Shown here: positions 52,338-63,805 of the stretch, one piece after another | Position numbering within the stretch: position 1 is the stretch's first letter | Layout of the letters: each line of letters starts with the position of its first letter | From: Bacillus sp. FJAT-45037 | GTDB taxonomy: Bacteria > Bacillota > Bacilli > Bacillales > Bacillaceae_D | NCBI RefSeq assembly: GCF_002797325.1 | Contig: NZ_KZ454938.1 | Coordinates: 1,748,267-1,812,266 of the forward strand | Length of the DNA stretch: 64,000 nucleotides | Reading direction: 5' to 3' | Program-made: the position numbers and the translations under genes | The notes under the pieces: generated by a model | Database searches by the model: none | What the model was told of the DNA's origin: nothing | What the model saw: the letters and a program-made list of their open reading frames with translations, nothing else

Positions 52338-53614
52338 TGTTTTACACGCTCCTTTTCCCATACAAGCTTGCCACCAACAAACGTCATTACTGGCCATCCT
52401 TTTGTTTCCCATCCTGCAAATGGCGTGTTCGTTCCCTTTGAAGCAAAGTGTTCGGGATTAATCGCTTCAATATGCTCAAGATCAATAATACATAGATCAG
52501 CTTCGTTTCCTGCTTTTAATTCACCAGTGTCTAATCCAAAAGCCTTACCTGGCGCGACTGTCAACCAATTAATTAACTGATGAAGCGTGATATGACCTGT
52601 TTCTACTAAATGTGTATGTAATAAGGTAAAGGCTGTTTCAAGCCCTACGATCCCAAACGGTGCAAGATCCATTCCTTGAGCTTTTTCGTCACTTGTATGC
52701 GGGGCATGATCCGTTGCAATGAAATCGATCGTTCCGTCTTGCAACCCTTCAAGTAAAGCTTGTTGGTCTGCCTTACTTCTAAGGGGTGGATTCATTTTAA
52801 AATTAGCATCATTAATTGTTATGTCTTCTTCACATAACAATAAATGATGTGGTGTGACTTCTGCTGTGACGTTAATTCCTGCTCTTTTCGCATTACGAAC
52901 GACTCTAACCGACTCTTTCGTGCTGATATGGCAAACGTGATAATGGACACCCGCTGCTTCAGCAAGAAGAACGTCTCTGGCAATATGGACTGATTCACAT
53001 ACTGATGGGATTCCTCGTAAGCCATGCTCCTTAGAAAATTGACCTTCATGCACACAACCATTTTGAATCAATGTATTTTCCTCACAATGGGCAACTACCG
53101 ACATGTTTAAAGCCGCGGCTTTCCTCATCGCTTCAAGCATCATCGCTGCGGACTGGACTCCGACACCATCATCTGTAAAAGCAAACGCTCCCGCTTCTTT
53201 TAATTCATCAAAATCGGTTAATTCACGTCCTAATAAACGTGTGGTGATTGCCGCATACGGTAATACCCGCACATAAGCAGTCTGTGAAATTCTCTCGTGT
53301 AGCCACTCTAGTTGTTCTTTCGTATCGGGTGTTGGGCGAGTATTCGGCATAGCAGCAACGGTCGTAAATCCGCCTCTTGCCGCAGCCATCGTTCCCGTTT
53401 CAATGGTTTCTTTCTTTTCTCCTCCTGGTTCACGTAGGTGAATATGAAGGTCAATAAAGCCTGGTGTGACTAGCTTATTGCTGACATCAATGACGAACAC
53501 ATCTGACCCTTTGGCTACGTCATTTATAATGACGCCATTTTTAAACGAAATGTCTTGCTGAGTTAAATCTCCATTCTCTGTTAAGATGAAGCCGTTTTTT
53601 AGTGTAGTAATCAT
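52334..53614 (-). CDS. pyrC: Dihydroorotase
   Basis: PyrC closes carbamoyl aspartate to dihydroorotate. It is a class I amidohydrolase with zinc ligands in [15 protein letters not shown] near residues 55-69, [19 protein letters not shown] and [11 protein letters not shown]. The ATG at 53614 is nine bases after GGGGAG; in-frame TTG codons just upstream are less likely. It is 426 residues, close to B. subtilis. Confidence 0.97.
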   Translation of the reverse strand: MITTLKNGFILTENGDLTQQDISFKNGVIINDVAKGSDVFVIDVSNKLVTPGFIDLHIHLREPGGEKKETIETGTMAAARGGFTTVAAMPNTRPTPDTKEQLEWLHERISQTAYVRVLPYAAITTRLLGRELTDFDELKEAGAFAFTDDGVGVQSAAMMLEAMRKAAALNMSVVAHCEENTLIQNGCVHEGQFSKEHGLRGIPSVCESVHIARDVLLAEAAGVHYHVCHISTKESVRVVRNAKRAGINVTAEVTPHHLLLCEEDITINDANFKMNPPLRSKADQQALLEGLQDGTIDFIATDHAPHTSDEKAQGMDLAPFGIVGLETAFTLLHTHLVETGHITLHQLINWLTVAPGKAFGLDTGELKAGNEADLCIIDLEHIEAINPEHFASKGTNTPFAGWETKGWPVMTFVGGKLVWEKERVKQ

Positions 53615-53628
53615 CAACAATCTCTCCC

Positions 53629-54567
<939 letters not shown>

Positions 54568-54584
54568 TCAATGATATGTTTCAA

Positions 54585-54700
54585 AGAAAAAGCCCTGAGA
54601 TGAGACATCTCAGGGCAGCGTGAAGTAAGAGGTACCTTTGCATAAGGCATCTCTACTTTTTTCACGGGACCTTTGAAGTCTCACAGTACTTCTTTAAAGG
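54585..54700 (-). promoter_or_regulatory. pyrP-pyrB attenuator (third PyrR site)
   Basis: The terminator stem is GCCCTGAGATG with CATCTCAGGGC then TTTTTC (54616-54586). Upstream in the RNA, AGTACTGTGAGACT (54690-54677) fits the PyrR binding loop but differs from the AGUCCNGNGAGGCU pattern at two places, paired C-to-A and G-to-A changes. PyrR-UMP binding would favour termination before pyrB. Confidence 0.78.
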
Positions 54701-54711
54701 ATTGTTCTTAT

Positions 54712-56037
54712 TTAGACTACTTCCGCTTCTTTTTCTTCTTCCTCTGCAAATAAATCTTTCTTACTGTAGCTTTCTTCTTTATTTGGCAAGATCAAGTGCA
54801 GTGCGATTCCGATAATCGTCGCTAACGCCATGCCAGCAAGCTGAATGTCATCTGTAACTTGAATGAATGCCCCACCAATCCCTATAACTAAGATAACCGA
54901 TGAGATAATGAGGTTTCGTTTGCTCCCAAAGTGAATGTTGTTGTCGATCAACATACGCATACCAGATGATGCAATGACACCGAACAATAAGATCGATACT
55001 CCGCCCATAACAGGAGTCGGAATCGTTGAGATCAGCGCGGCTATTTTTCCGATAAAGGCAAAACCAATCGCAAGGGTAGCTGCGCCGCCGATAACGAACA
55101 CACTGAATACGCGGGTAATAGCTAGTACACCAATGTTCTCACCATACGTAGTGTTTGGAGGGCCGCCGATAAAGGAAGCAATCATTGTCGCCACACCATC
55201 CCCTAAAATCGAGCGATGCAATCCAGGATTTTTGATGAAATTCTTTCCGACAACTTTACTTAACACCATCTGATCGCCAATATGCTCAGCAATCGTCACA
55301 ACAGCAATTGGCATCATGATCGCAGCAATCGCCCAAGACCACTGAGGTGTATAACTAACAAATGGAACCAATAATTCTGGCGCTTGAATCCATGCCGCTT
55401 CTCTTACTGGTGTAAAGTCAACCATTCCTTGTGTGAAAGCGAACAGGTAGCCTCCGATAATTCCAAACATGATCGGTACTAAGCTTAAAAATCCTCTTGC
55501 AAACATCGATACAATGACGGTAATCGCAAGGGTAACTAAAGCCACCAAAAAATGCTTTGTGCTGTATACTTGTTCATCAAGCCCTGGAATGTACATTGCC
55601 ATATCAATGGCCACTCCTGCAAGACCCAGACCGATGACGATAATGACTGGTCCGACAACAATCGGAGGTAAAATTTTCATAATCCACTCAACACCGCTTG
55701 TTTTAATGATGAGCGCAACAGCTCCGTATACGAGTCCTGCAAGAAAACTTCCAAGCATTGCTCCTTCTGGTCCACCAAGTGATGTGGCAGCAATAATCGG
55801 AGCAATGAAGGCGAAGGATGATCCTAGATAAGCTGGGACCTTTCCTTTTGTGACAAGCAAGTAAGCCAGTGTTCCTAGCCCACTTGATAATAAAGCAACA
55901 GCAGGTGATAGACCGACTAAAAATGGGACCAAGATTGTTGCACCAAACATCGCACACAAGTGTTGGATACTTAACATAAACCATTTATCAAAACGTGGGA
56001 TTTCATTAATTGCTACTTCATTTGTTTCTTTCTTCAT
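54712..56037 (-). CDS. pyrP: Uracil permease PyrP
   Basis: PyrP imports uracil. It is a nucleobase-cation symporter (NCS2 family) of 441 residues with about 12-14 membrane segments. Family features include LSIQHLCAMFGATILVPFLVGL near the start, PPIVVGPVIIVIGLGLA, IMPIAVVTIAEHIGDQ and FIGGPPNTTYGENIGVLA. The C-terminus is acidic (EEEEKEAEVV). It lies between two PyrR attenuators, so it is repressed by pyrimidines. Confidence 0.97.
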   Translation of the reverse strand: MKKETNEVAINEIPRFDKWFMLSIQHLCAMFGATILVPFLVGLSPAVALLSSGLGTLAYLLVTKGKVPAYLGSSFAFIAPIIAATSLGGPEGAMLGSFLAGLVYGAVALIIKTSGVEWIMKILPPIVVGPVIIVIGLGLAGVAIDMAMYIPGLDEQVYSTKHFLVALVTLAITVIVSMFARGFLSLVPIMFGIIGGYLFAFTQGMVDFTPVREAAWIQAPELLVPFVSYTPQWSWAIAAIMMPIAVVTIAEHIGDQMVLSKVVGKNFIKNPGLHRSILGDGVATMIASFIGGPPNTTYGENIGVLAITRVFSVFVIGGAATLAIGFAFIGKIAALISTIPTPVMGGVSILLFGVIASSGMRMLIDNNIHFGSKRNLIISSVILVIGIGGAFIQVTDDIQLAGMALATIIGIALHLILPNKEESYSKKDLFAEEEEKEAEVV

Positions 56038-56063
56038 TGTTTATTCCTCCTCTGATTTCAAAC

Positions 56064-56190
56064 AAAAAACCTCTTTGCGTATGACAAAGAGGTTTTACCT
56101 AACAATATCCGAACCGTATCGCTCGAATTTCAGCAAGGAGTAAACCCTCTTGTCAGCCTCGCAGGACTGGGTTAAAGAGGTATACATATG
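56064..56190 (-). promoter_or_regulatory. pyrR-pyrP attenuator (second PyrR site)
   Basis: A terminator stem of AACCTCTTTG and CAAAGAGGTT with TTTTTTG lies at 56095-56064. The PyrR loop AGTCCTGCGAGGCTG (56168-56154) fits the consensus. The CCTCTTTAACC stretch upstream can pair with the terminator stem as the antiterminator. Confidence 0.88.
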
Positions 56191-56217
56191 AGGTTTTTTG
56201 AATGGATGAATCTGTTG

Positions 56218-56799
<582 letters not shown>

Positions 56800-56800
56800 C

Positions 56801-56912
56801 TAAAAAACCTCCAGCCAATATAGCTGGAGGTAAACGTATTGTGTATAAGCATCTCAATAAAGATACACTTATCCCACTTTTTATCCGTTTCCTTCTCAGC
56901 CTCACAGGACCA
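56801..56912 (-). promoter_or_regulatory. pyrR leader attenuator (first PyrR site)
   Basis: The terminator ACCTCCAGC with GCTGGAGGT followed by TTTTTTA is at 56832-56801. The PyrR loop GGTCCTGTGAGGCTG (56912-56898) fits the consensus closely. This is the standard site ahead of pyrR. Confidence 0.9.
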
Positions 56913-56939
56913 TAGTTAAAGGACTATTTGATTAACTAA

Positions 56940-56968
56940 ATTATCGCAGAATTGATTCAGTCTGTCAA
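56940..56968 (-). promoter_or_regulatory. pyr operon promoter (sigma-A type)
   Basis: On the minus strand, -35 TTGACA (56968-56963), a 17-base spacer and -10 GATAAT (56945-56940). The -35 overlaps the rluD stop codon. It drives the attenuated leader and the ten or eleven genes that follow. Confidence 0.88.
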
Positions 56969-57882
56969 TTACTTAATCGTAAATAATGCAGAAGTTCTTC
57001 CATATCAGCTGGAATCGGTGCATGAAACTCCATTTCTTCTCCTGTTCTTGGGTGAACAAATCCAAGCATCGTTGCATGAAGAGCTTGACCTTCTATATCA
57101 AGAGTCTTCTTCTTCGGTCCATACTTAGGATCTCCAACTAATGGATAGCCAATATACTTCAAATGGACACGAATTTGATGAGTACGACCTGTTTCTAGTT
57201 CGCATTGGACATACGTGTAATTATTAATCACTTCGAGTACGGTAAAATGCGTTACAGCGTCACGACTATTTTCTTCGGTAACCGTCATACTTTGACGCTC
57301 TTTTTTATCTCGACCAATTGGCGCATCGATGGTTCCATGTTGATGTGGAATGACTCCATGGACAACTGCTTTATAACGACGTTTGGTCGTTTTTGCTTTT
57401 AATTGGTTAACTAATGATTCGTGCGCATGATCATTTTTTGCGATCATAATTAAACCAGAAGTATCTTTATCAATACGATGAACAATTCCAGGTCTTTTCA
57501 CTCCATTAATGCCTGATAAATCATCACAATGATGCAACAATGCGTTGACAAGCGTACCTGAATAATGTCCCGGTGCAGGATGAACAACCATTCCTCGTGG
57601 TTTATTGACAACAATCACATCTTCATCTTCGTAAACAATATCTAATGGAATATCCTCTGCAACAACATCAAGCTCTTCTGCTTCAGGAATAACCAATGAA
57701 ATATGATCTTCTAATTGTAATTTATAATTTGCTTTTGTTGATTTTTCGTTGACAAGGATATGGCCTTCCTTAATCCATTGTTGAACTTGAGATCTTGACC
57801 ATCCATTTTCTGTTGCTGTTAAAAATTTATCAATTCGTTCACTTCTATTGTCTTCGCTTACGTTCCATTGCATGTTTTCCAT
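56965..57882 (-). CDS. rluD: RluD-type 23S rRNA pseudouridine synthase (YlyB)
   Basis: An RluA/RluD family enzyme that makes pseudouridines in 23S rRNA helix 69. The N-terminal S4 domain (about 12-75, RIDKFLTATENGWSRSQVQQ) precedes the catalytic domain with the aspartate in VHRIDKDTSGLIMIAK and ARCELETGRTHQIRVH-like motif (VQCELETGRTHQIRVH). The 305 residues start at an ATG overlapping the lspA stop by one base, after AAGGAGA. Confidence 0.96.
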   Translation of the reverse strand: MENMQWNVSEDNRSERIDKFLTATENGWSRSQVQQWIKEGHILVNEKSTKANYKLQLEDHISLVIPEAEELDVVAEDIPLDIVYEDEDVIVVNKPRGMVVHPAPGHYSGTLVNALLHHCDDLSGINGVKRPGIVHRIDKDTSGLIMIAKNDHAHESLVNQLKAKTTKRRYKAVVHGVIPHQHGTIDAPIGRDKKERQSMTVTEENSRDAVTHFTVLEVINNYTYVQCELETGRTHQIRVHLKYIGYPLVGDPKYGPKKKTLDIEGQALHATMLGFVHPRTGEEMEFHAPIPADMEELLHYLRLSN

Positions 57883-58346
57883 TAAGTTGTCTCCTTCTTC
57901 TTACGCTCATCTACTATCATTTTTATAAATATGAGGGCTACCCCTACACATAGGGCCACATCGGCCACATTAAAAATAGCAAAATTGTATCCGAAAATAA
58001 ATGTGTCTACAAAATCCACCACTTCGCCGCGAAAAATCCGATCAATAAAGTTCCCAATTGCCCCACCTAAAATGAGTCCTAATGAGCTTCCATAAAGCCA
58101 ATCGTACTTCGCTTCTTTTTCCATGTAGTAAATAATACCAATGATAACAATTGTCGTTATAATATAGAAGAACCACATTTGGCCTTGTAAAATTCCAAAT
58201 GCTGCCCCTTGATTACGGTGAGAAGTTATGTAGAATACATTCTCAATCACAGGAATACGTTCTCCAATTTCCATAGATGTGTCAATGATCCATTTTGTCA
58301 CTTGATCAATAACAACTATCACGAGGGCTATGATATAGTAAATCAA
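57882..58346 (-). CDS. lspA: Lipoprotein signal peptidase LspA
   Basis: LspA cuts signal peptides of prolipoproteins in the membrane. It has four membrane helices; the catalytic aspartates are in [19 protein letters not shown] and [14 protein letters not shown]. The start is the TTG at 58346, eight bases after GGAGG, giving 154 residues as in B. subtilis; an upstream ATG would add a charged tail without a ribosome site. Confidence 0.96.
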   Translation of the reverse strand: MIYYIIALVIVVIDQVTKWIIDTSMEIGERIPVIENVFYITSHRNQGAAFGILQGQMWFFYIITTIVIIGIIYYMEKEAKYDWLYGSSLGLILGGAIGNFIDRIFRGEVVDFVDTFIFGYNFAIFNVADVALCVGVALIFIKMIVDERKKKETT

Positions 58347-58395
58347 TGTCTCTTCCTCCGCTCTTGTACACTTGTTTTCATACTTATGCATTGTA

Positions 58396-58425
58396 GCACA
58401 AAAAAAGGGGGATGTCCTCCCCCTT
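58396..58425 (-). terminator. Terminator after the yteA-type gene
   Basis: Minus-strand stem AAGGGGGA with TCCCCCTT then TTTTTTGTGC, overlapping the stop codon of the upstream gene. Confidence 0.88.
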
Positions 58426-59074
58426 ATAATCCATTCAAATAGTGATCATAATGCACGTTTCGTTGAATTTGAACTTGATCGTCACCGGTGTATCCTTCAA
58501 TTCCTGTAGATAAAAAACCTTCAAGGTCTTCAACATAACCAATTAGTTCATTTCCTTCATCTAAAGAAGAATCTTCATACACCATTGAATTTTCATTAAA
58601 TCTTGCCACTGACTGATAAGCATCCTCGGCATCAAACTCTGTTTCAGTATCATCGTTGTCGTAGTTATAACGACCAAATGAATCTAAGATTTCTTCTTCA
58701 ACTGGGCGGTCTTCAGCAATATGCTGAGTTGATTGTTCAACCGTCGTTTTGGCTGTTGGAATGGCTTCAAGCCTTTCTTTTGGTATCGCTTGACCAGTCA
58801 CTTCACATATTCCGTATGTTCCACTTTGAATTTTTTCTAAAGCGACATTCACATCGGCTAATTGTTTTTCAAGATGAGCATAGATCGCGATATCTTTTTC
58901 ACGCTCATATAAGTCAGTTGCTGTGTCCGCTGGGTGGTTATCATAATTAGATAATTCTCCTGTCGATGCGCTTAATGCTTGTTTTAATTCTTTATGTGCC
59001 TCGCTATTTACACCTGATTCAAGTTCTTTTTTCATTTCCTCTAATTGTCTCTTTTGTACACTCCAATTTCCCAT
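58424..59074 (-). CDS. YteA/TraR-DksA family protein
   Basis: A 216-residue acidic protein of the yteA family. About residues 1-85 are helical with a heptad look ([29 protein letters not shown]), followed by the zinc-finger-like core [30 protein letters not shown] near residue 90-115, then an acidic tail. Only one cysteine is in the core, so zinc binding is doubtful. It occupies the place of B. subtilis ylyA between ileS and lspA. The family is linked to RNA polymerase and to sporulation, but this protein's role is not known. Confidence 0.86.
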   Translation of the reverse strand: MGNWSVQKRQLEEMKKELESGVNSEAHKELKQALSASTGELSNYDNHPADTATDLYEREKDIAIYAHLEKQLADVNVALEKIQSGTYGICEVTGQAIPKERLEAIPTAKTTVEQSTQHIAEDRPVEEEILDSFGRYNYDNDDTETEFDAEDAYQSVARFNENSMVYEDSSLDEGNELIGYVEDLEGFLSTGIEGYTGDDQVQIQRNVHYDHYLNGL

Positions 59075-59181
59075 GAATATTCTTCCTCTCCTGAGCTAAA
59101 GATCATAACAAGCTCACCATTAGTTTAACCAACTGAGTACAAACAACGAGCTGAAACTATAGCCAATTTGATGAAACACAA

Positions 59182-59215
59182 AGAAAAATCACCACTCCAA
59201 AGAGTGATGATTTCT
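59182..59215 (-). terminator. Terminator after ileS
   Basis: Minus-strand stem ATCATCACTCT with GGAGTGGTGAT then TTTTCTTTG, directly after the ileS stop. Confidence 0.85.
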
Positions 59216-59217
59216 TA

Positions 59218-61983
59218 TTAATCTTGGTAATATGTTTCCACTGTATCGTGACAAGTTGTACATAATCCAGGGTGCTTGTCATGTGTACCTACTGTAGTTG
59301 AAACTACCCAACAACGTTCACATGTTTCACCTTCTGCTTTATCAACAACAATCGCAAGGTTCTCAAATGCTATCGCTTCAACTGGTGCATCAGTTAGACT
59401 TCCTCCAAGAGTTACACCTGAAACAATAAATAATTTCTCGAGACTTGGTGTTTTCTCTAACAATTGAGCCACATCGCCATCTGCATATAAAGTAATGGCC
59501 GCAGTCAGTGATTTACCAATTTTCTTATCATTCCGTGCTTGTTCTAATGCTTTTAATACATCATCTCGTACGGACATGATGTGTTGCCATTTTGCCTTTA
59601 ACTTTGTTACGTCACCAAATGACTCCGCTTCTGGCATATCCGTTAATTGAACACTGTCTTCCCTTACAGCTGGGATATGTTCCCACACTTCGTCTGCCGT
59701 ATGAGACAGGATTGGTGAGACAAGCTTTGTTAGAGCAAGGACTGACTCATACATGACCGTTTGGATCGCACGGCGCTCAGGGTGATCTGCATGCTCAATG
59801 TACAATGTATCTTTCGCTAAGTCCATATAGAACGAACTAAGTTCGATTGTACAGAAATTGTGAATCGTGTGATATACATTAGAGAACTGATATTGATCAT
59901 ACGATGTTTTCACTTTGTCAATCACTTCATTTAGTTTAACAAGCATAAATAAATGAACCTCATCCATTTCTTCCTTTTTCACAGCATGAACTTTAGGGTC
60001 AAAATCATGTAAGTTTCCAAGTAAGAATCGGAATGTGTTACGGATTTTACGGTATGATTCTGACACTTGTTTTAAAATTTTGTCAGAAACACGTACATCT
60101 GATTGATAATCAACAGATGCTACCCATAATCTTAGGATGTCAGCACCCAATTGCTTCATTACATCATTTGGAACAACGACATTTCCAACAGATTTACTCA
60201 TTTTACGACCTTGGCCATCAAGAGCGAAGCCATGGCTTAATACCCCTTTGTATGGAGCTTTGCCTGAGACGGCAACACTTGTAGAAAGTGATGAATTAAA
60301 CCATCCGCGGTATTGATCCGATCCTTCAAGGTATAAATCAGCAGGACGAGTCAAATCGTTACGCTCTTCTAAGACCGCTTGATGAGAAGATCCTGAATCA
60401 AACCAAACATCCATAATGTCCATTTCACGAGTAAACTCTCCGTTTGGACTATGCTCAGATGTAAAACCTTTTGGTAGTAAGTCTTTTGTCTCCCATTCAA
60501 ACCAAATATTTGATCCGTGCTCACGGAACAAGGCTGAGACATGGTCAATCGTTTCATCAGTGATGATCGGTTCGCCATTCTCTTCGTAGAATACCGGGAT
60601 CGGAACTCCCCATGCACGTTGTCTTGAAATGCACCAGTCACCACGATCACGTACCATGTTATATAGTCGTGTTTCACCCCATGTTGGTAACCATTCAACA
60701 TCTTTAATCGCTTGGAGTAATTCTGTTCGGAAGTTCGCAATCGATGCAAACCATTGGGCAGTCGCACGATAAATAACTGGTTTTTTCGTTCTCCAGTCAT
60801 GTGCGTACGAGTGCGTAATGAATGTTAACTTCATTAACGCGCCAACTTCTTCAAGTTTTTCCGTAATAGGTTTATTCGCTTTGTCATAGAACATGCCTTC
60901 AAAACCTGGAGCCTCGTCTGTCATATTCCCTTTATCATCAACTGGACATAGTACATCTAAACCATACTTTTGACCAACAATGTAATCATCCTCACCATGA
61001 CCAGGGGCAGTATGAACGCAACCTGTTCCAGCTTCTAATGTGACATGGTCTCCACACATAACGAGTGAATCACGGCCATAAATTGGGTGTTCTGCAACAA
61101 CGTGTTCAAGTTCGGCCCCTTTGATTGTGTTCACAACTTGAGGGTTCTCCCATTCAAATTCAGCTTTTAGCTTTTCAAGTAGACCAGCTGCAACAACGTA
61201 TTTATTGTCATCCACTAGAACCACGTTGTAATCAAGTTCTGGGTGAACAGCAATCCCAAGGTTCGCAGGAATCGTCCAAGGAGTTGTAGTCCAGATGATG
61301 ATCTTTTCATCACCTGCTAAAACATTTTTCCCATCCTTGATGCCAAACGCTACATAGATCGATGCTGAACGTTTATCTTGGTACTCGATTTCAGCTTCAG
61401 CTAATGCTGATTCAGAAGATGGTGACCAGTAGACAGGCTTTTTCCCTTTATAAATAAAGCCTTTTTTGGCCATGTCACCGAATACTTTAATTTGTTGCGC
61501 TTCATATGCCTTATCAAGTGTGATATAAGGATTCCACCAATCGGCTCGTACGCCTAGACGCATAAATTGATCACGCTGACGACTCACTTGTTCACGTGCA
61601 TATTCTTCACAAAGCTTACGGAATGCCGCAACCGTCATTTCTTTACGTTTTACTTTTCCGTTCTTTGTTAATGCGGTTTCAATTGGTAAACCATGCGTGT
61701 CCCAGCCAGGTACATATGGTGCTTGGAAGCCTGACATCGACTTGTAGCGAACGATGAAATCTTTTAGTACTTTATTTAAGGCATGCCCCATATGAATGTC
61801 GCCGTTTGCGTATGGAGGCCCATCATGTAAGATAAACAATGGACGACCCTCTGTGCGTTGTTGAACTTTACTATAAATGTCTTGTTCGCTCCATTTTTCT
61901 TGACGCTTCGGCTCATTATTTGGTAAATTTCCACGCATCGGAAATTCTGTTTTTGGCATTAACAATGTTTCTTTGTACTCCAT
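59218..61983 (-). CDS. ileS: Isoleucyl-tRNA synthetase
   Basis: IleS charges tRNA-Ile and edits valine. The class I motifs are [13 protein letters not shown] (HIGH) near residue 58 and [11 protein letters not shown] (KMSKS) near 594. The CP1 editing domain lies between, with [12 protein letters not shown] and [10 protein letters not shown]. The C-terminal zinc site is CERCWVVS and CTTC. The ATG at 61983 follows AAGGAGG and gives 921 residues, the B. subtilis length. Expression is controlled by the T-box upstream. Confidence 0.98.
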   Translation of the reverse strand: MEYKETLLMPKTEFPMRGNLPNNEPKRQEKWSEQDIYSKVQQRTEGRPLFILHDGPPYANGDIHMGHALNKVLKDFIVRYKSMSGFQAPYVPGWDTHGLPIETALTKNGKVKRKEMTVAAFRKLCEEYAREQVSRQRDQFMRLGVRADWWNPYITLDKAYEAQQIKVFGDMAKKGFIYKGKKPVYWSPSSESALAEAEIEYQDKRSASIYVAFGIKDGKNVLAGDEKIIIWTTTPWTIPANLGIAVHPELDYNVVLVDDNKYVVAAGLLEKLKAEFEWENPQVVNTIKGAELEHVVAEHPIYGRDSLVMCGDHVTLEAGTGCVHTAPGHGEDDYIVGQKYGLDVLCPVDDKGNMTDEAPGFEGMFYDKANKPITEKLEEVGALMKLTFITHSYAHDWRTKKPVIYRATAQWFASIANFRTELLQAIKDVEWLPTWGETRLYNMVRDRGDWCISRQRAWGVPIPVFYEENGEPIITDETIDHVSALFREHGSNIWFEWETKDLLPKGFTSEHSPNGEFTREMDIMDVWFDSGSSHQAVLEERNDLTRPADLYLEGSDQYRGWFNSSLSTSVAVSGKAPYKGVLSHGFALDGQGRKMSKSVGNVVVPNDVMKQLGADILRLWVASVDYQSDVRVSDKILKQVSESYRKIRNTFRFLLGNLHDFDPKVHAVKKEEMDEVHLFMLVKLNEVIDKVKTSYDQYQFSNVYHTIHNFCTIELSSFYMDLAKDTLYIEHADHPERRAIQTVMYESVLALTKLVSPILSHTADEVWEHIPAVREDSVQLTDMPEAESFGDVTKLKAKWQHIMSVRDDVLKALEQARNDKKIGKSLTAAITLYADGDVAQLLEKTPSLEKLFIVSGVTLGGSLTDAPVEAIAFENLAIVVDKAEGETCERCWVVSTTVGTHDKHPGLCTTCHDTVETYYQD

Positions 61984-62040
61984 TATTTGTTCCTCCTTAT
62001 TTATTATCCATATCACAACTTATACTTAAAGCATTAAAAC

Positions 62041-62300
62041 AAAAAAGCCCCCTCATCCCTAAGTAGGGACGAGTTGACTTTACCCGTGGTACCACCCTAA
62101 TGAAAAGAGGAACTAACCGCACTCCTTTTTCACTCAGCATTCGTAACGTGAACGAGCCGTTGCATCCTACTAGATAACCGTTCGGTGCAAAACTAAAGGG
62201 GGATTTTCGATTATGACATCGTGTTCAGGCTCACACCGTCCCTGAATCGCTTTTCTGATTGTTCATAACTTACTGTCCCTTATCATTGTCATCTGCTATA
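62041..62300 (-). promoter_or_regulatory. T-box riboswitch (isoleucine) before ileS
   Basis: The T-box sequence AGGGTGGTACCACGGG is at 62098-62083 on the minus strand, followed by a terminator stem CTCGTCCCTA with TAGGGATGAG and a GCTTTTTT tail (62074-62041). Upstream, AGTAAG (stem I) and GTGTGAGCC (loop) are recognisable, and the likely specifier codon is ATC (62204-62202) in GAAAATCCCC. Uncharged tRNA-Ile would prevent termination. Confidence 0.93.
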
Positions 62301-62312
62301 TAAGTAATCCTT

Positions 62313-62342
62313 ATTATATGCTACTTGATCGATCCCGTGCAA
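62313..62342 (-). promoter_or_regulatory. ileS promoter (sigma-A type)
   Basis: On the minus strand, -35 TTGCAC (62342-62337), an 18-base spacer and -10 TATAAT (62318-62313), leading straight into the T-box. Confidence 0.8.
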
Positions 62343-62376
62343 GGTCGTCTTCTAAAAAAGCTCATTCACTGACCGC

Positions 62377-62871
62377 TTAAGAACGCTCTTCTGAAAATTC
62401 AGCTTCCTCACGTTCGACAAACTCATCCCAGTCATCCGTGTTTAACATTTCAAGTTGTGCTTCAATTAACATCTTAAAACGCATCTTATAAACAGAGGCT
62501 TGTTTTTTCAGTTCCTCCATTTCAATCATCACTTTACGAGACTTTGAAAGAGAGTCATTGATAATTCGATCAGAATTTTTTTCAGCTTCCTTCACAATCA
62601 GCTGTGCTTCCTTTTGAGCATTGCGTCGCACTTCTTCTGCAGTCTCTTGCGCAATAAGAATTGATTTATTTAATGTTTCTTCAATGTTTTTAAAATGCTC
62701 TAATTTTTCATCAAGGTCTGTGACACGATCAAACAAATCTTTCTTCTCGCGTAAAATTGCTTCATAATCTTTAATGACTTGGTCAAGGAATTCATTGACC
62801 TCATCTTCGTCATACCCACGAAACCCTCGCGTGAATTCTTTGTTGTGAATATCCAATGGTGTTAAAGGCAC
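62377..62871 (-). CDS. divIVA: Cell-division and polarity protein DivIVA
   Basis: DivIVA binds curved membrane at poles and septa and recruits MinJ, RacA and others. The start is GTG at 62871 after GGGGGTGG, giving 164 residues as in B. subtilis; an upstream open stretch is discarded because DivIVA begins with PLTPLDIHNKEFTRGFRGY, a membrane-binding crossed-loop motif. Two coiled coils follow (about 32-60 and 70-155). The C-terminus is acidic. Confidence 0.97.
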   Translation of the reverse strand: MPLTPLDIHNKEFTRGFRGYDEDEVNEFLDQVIKDYEAILREKKDLFDRVTDLDEKLEHFKNIEETLNKSILIAQETAEEVRRNAQKEAQLIVKEAEKNSDRIINDSLSKSRKVMIEMEELKKQASVYKMRFKMLIEAQLEMLNTDDWDEFVEREEAEFSEERS

Positions 62872-63021
62872 AATTGCCACCCCCGATTTTCTATGGTTTG
62901 CTGTCCGTCCGATTTGGCAGCTACATTGTTTTACAGTTCTTTTCGACAAAAACAGAGTAAACCCTTTAATTTCCCACTACTATTTTGTGGGTATTATGTA
63001 AAATAATTCATATGAACACAC

Positions 63022-63795
63022 TTAAGTGAGTTTACCATAACGAATGCGCACTTTGTCTTTTTTTGTCCGACCTTCAAGCGAATCAATTTTACTACGCCCA
63101 TATCCACGAACTGAGATGTAATCTCCTTCTTTAACAACAAAGTCTACTTGATCACATATTCTCCAATTCACTTTAACTAGTCCCTTTTCAATATAAGGTC
63201 TTACTTTCGCTCTAGATAAGTTATAGATTTCAGATAGAACCGTATCAATTCGAAGTGATGAAATAGTCGCTGCCTCATCAGACCATGTAGCTGGTGATGA
63301 CTTGTACTCTGAAAGGGGAAGTGGCTCCATCCGCACACTCGCTTTTCCAATCTTTGTAACATTCATTTCGACAAAGTCAGCGATTTCACTTGCTACGATC
63401 ACTTGAGCCGTATCTTGTTCTACTGTAATATCTCCAAACTTGTGCCGCACTAAACCTATATTCATTAAAGAGCCAAGAACATCTGAATGAGTAAGCGTCA
63501 CAAATTTCGCCGGAAAATGGATGCTAAATAATGTAAGATCGAATTTAGAGGGATCAATTTCAAGATACGGTGGACATATGTAAGCACGCTTTCGCTCAGT
63601 CGTTGGTCCGCCCCCAAAACATTGGACAATGACATCTTCATCATGGCCGATAATCGACTTGACGATTGCTTGTTCTCTCGGGTCAAGGAAGTCCGTTCTC
63701 CGCACTTGATGCATTAAACCGACTTCCTCCTTCCACGATACCACTTGTTCGACAAAGGGTCTTTCTTCTTCCCTATAGTGCTGAAAGATTGACAT
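63022..63795 (-). CDS. ylmH: YlmH, S4-domain RNA-binding protein (RqcP2)
   Basis: A 257-residue YlmH-family protein. The C-terminal S4 domain (about 180-240, SSLRIDTVLSEIYNLSRAKVRPYIEKGLVKVNW) binds RNA. The N-terminal part includes FLDPREQAIVKSIIG and GGGPTTERKRAYICPPYL. Recent work links YlmH to ribosome quality control together with RqcH, which is also encoded in this window. It lies in the usual place between ylmG and divIVA. Confidence 0.95.
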   Translation of the reverse strand: MSIFQHYREEERPFVEQVVSWKEEVGLMHQVRRTDFLDPREQAIVKSIIGHDEDVIVQCFGGGPTTERKRAYICPPYLEIDPSKFDLTLFSIHFPAKFVTLTHSDVLGSLMNIGLVRHKFGDITVEQDTAQVIVASEIADFVEMNVTKIGKASVRMEPLPLSEYKSSPATWSDEAATISSLRIDTVLSEIYNLSRAKVRPYIEKGLVKVNWRICDQVDFVVKEGDYISVRGYGRSKIDSLEGRTKKDKVRIRYGKLT

Positions 63796-63805
63796 AATCT
63801 AACCC

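Noticed and set aside
55469-55831. A 120-codon plus-strand open frame opposite pyrP
   Set aside because: It is a mirror of the hydrophobic pyrP coding sequence, lacks a ribosome site and has the Pro/Thr/Ile composition typical of antisense frames.
60369-60800. A 143-codon minus-strand open frame within ileS
   Set aside because: It lies wholly inside ileS in another frame of the same strand and has no recognisable motif.
62965-62995. CCCAC/GTGGG hairpin between ylmH and divIVA as a terminator
   Set aside because: Five base pairs only, and no T-run follows on the minus strand.
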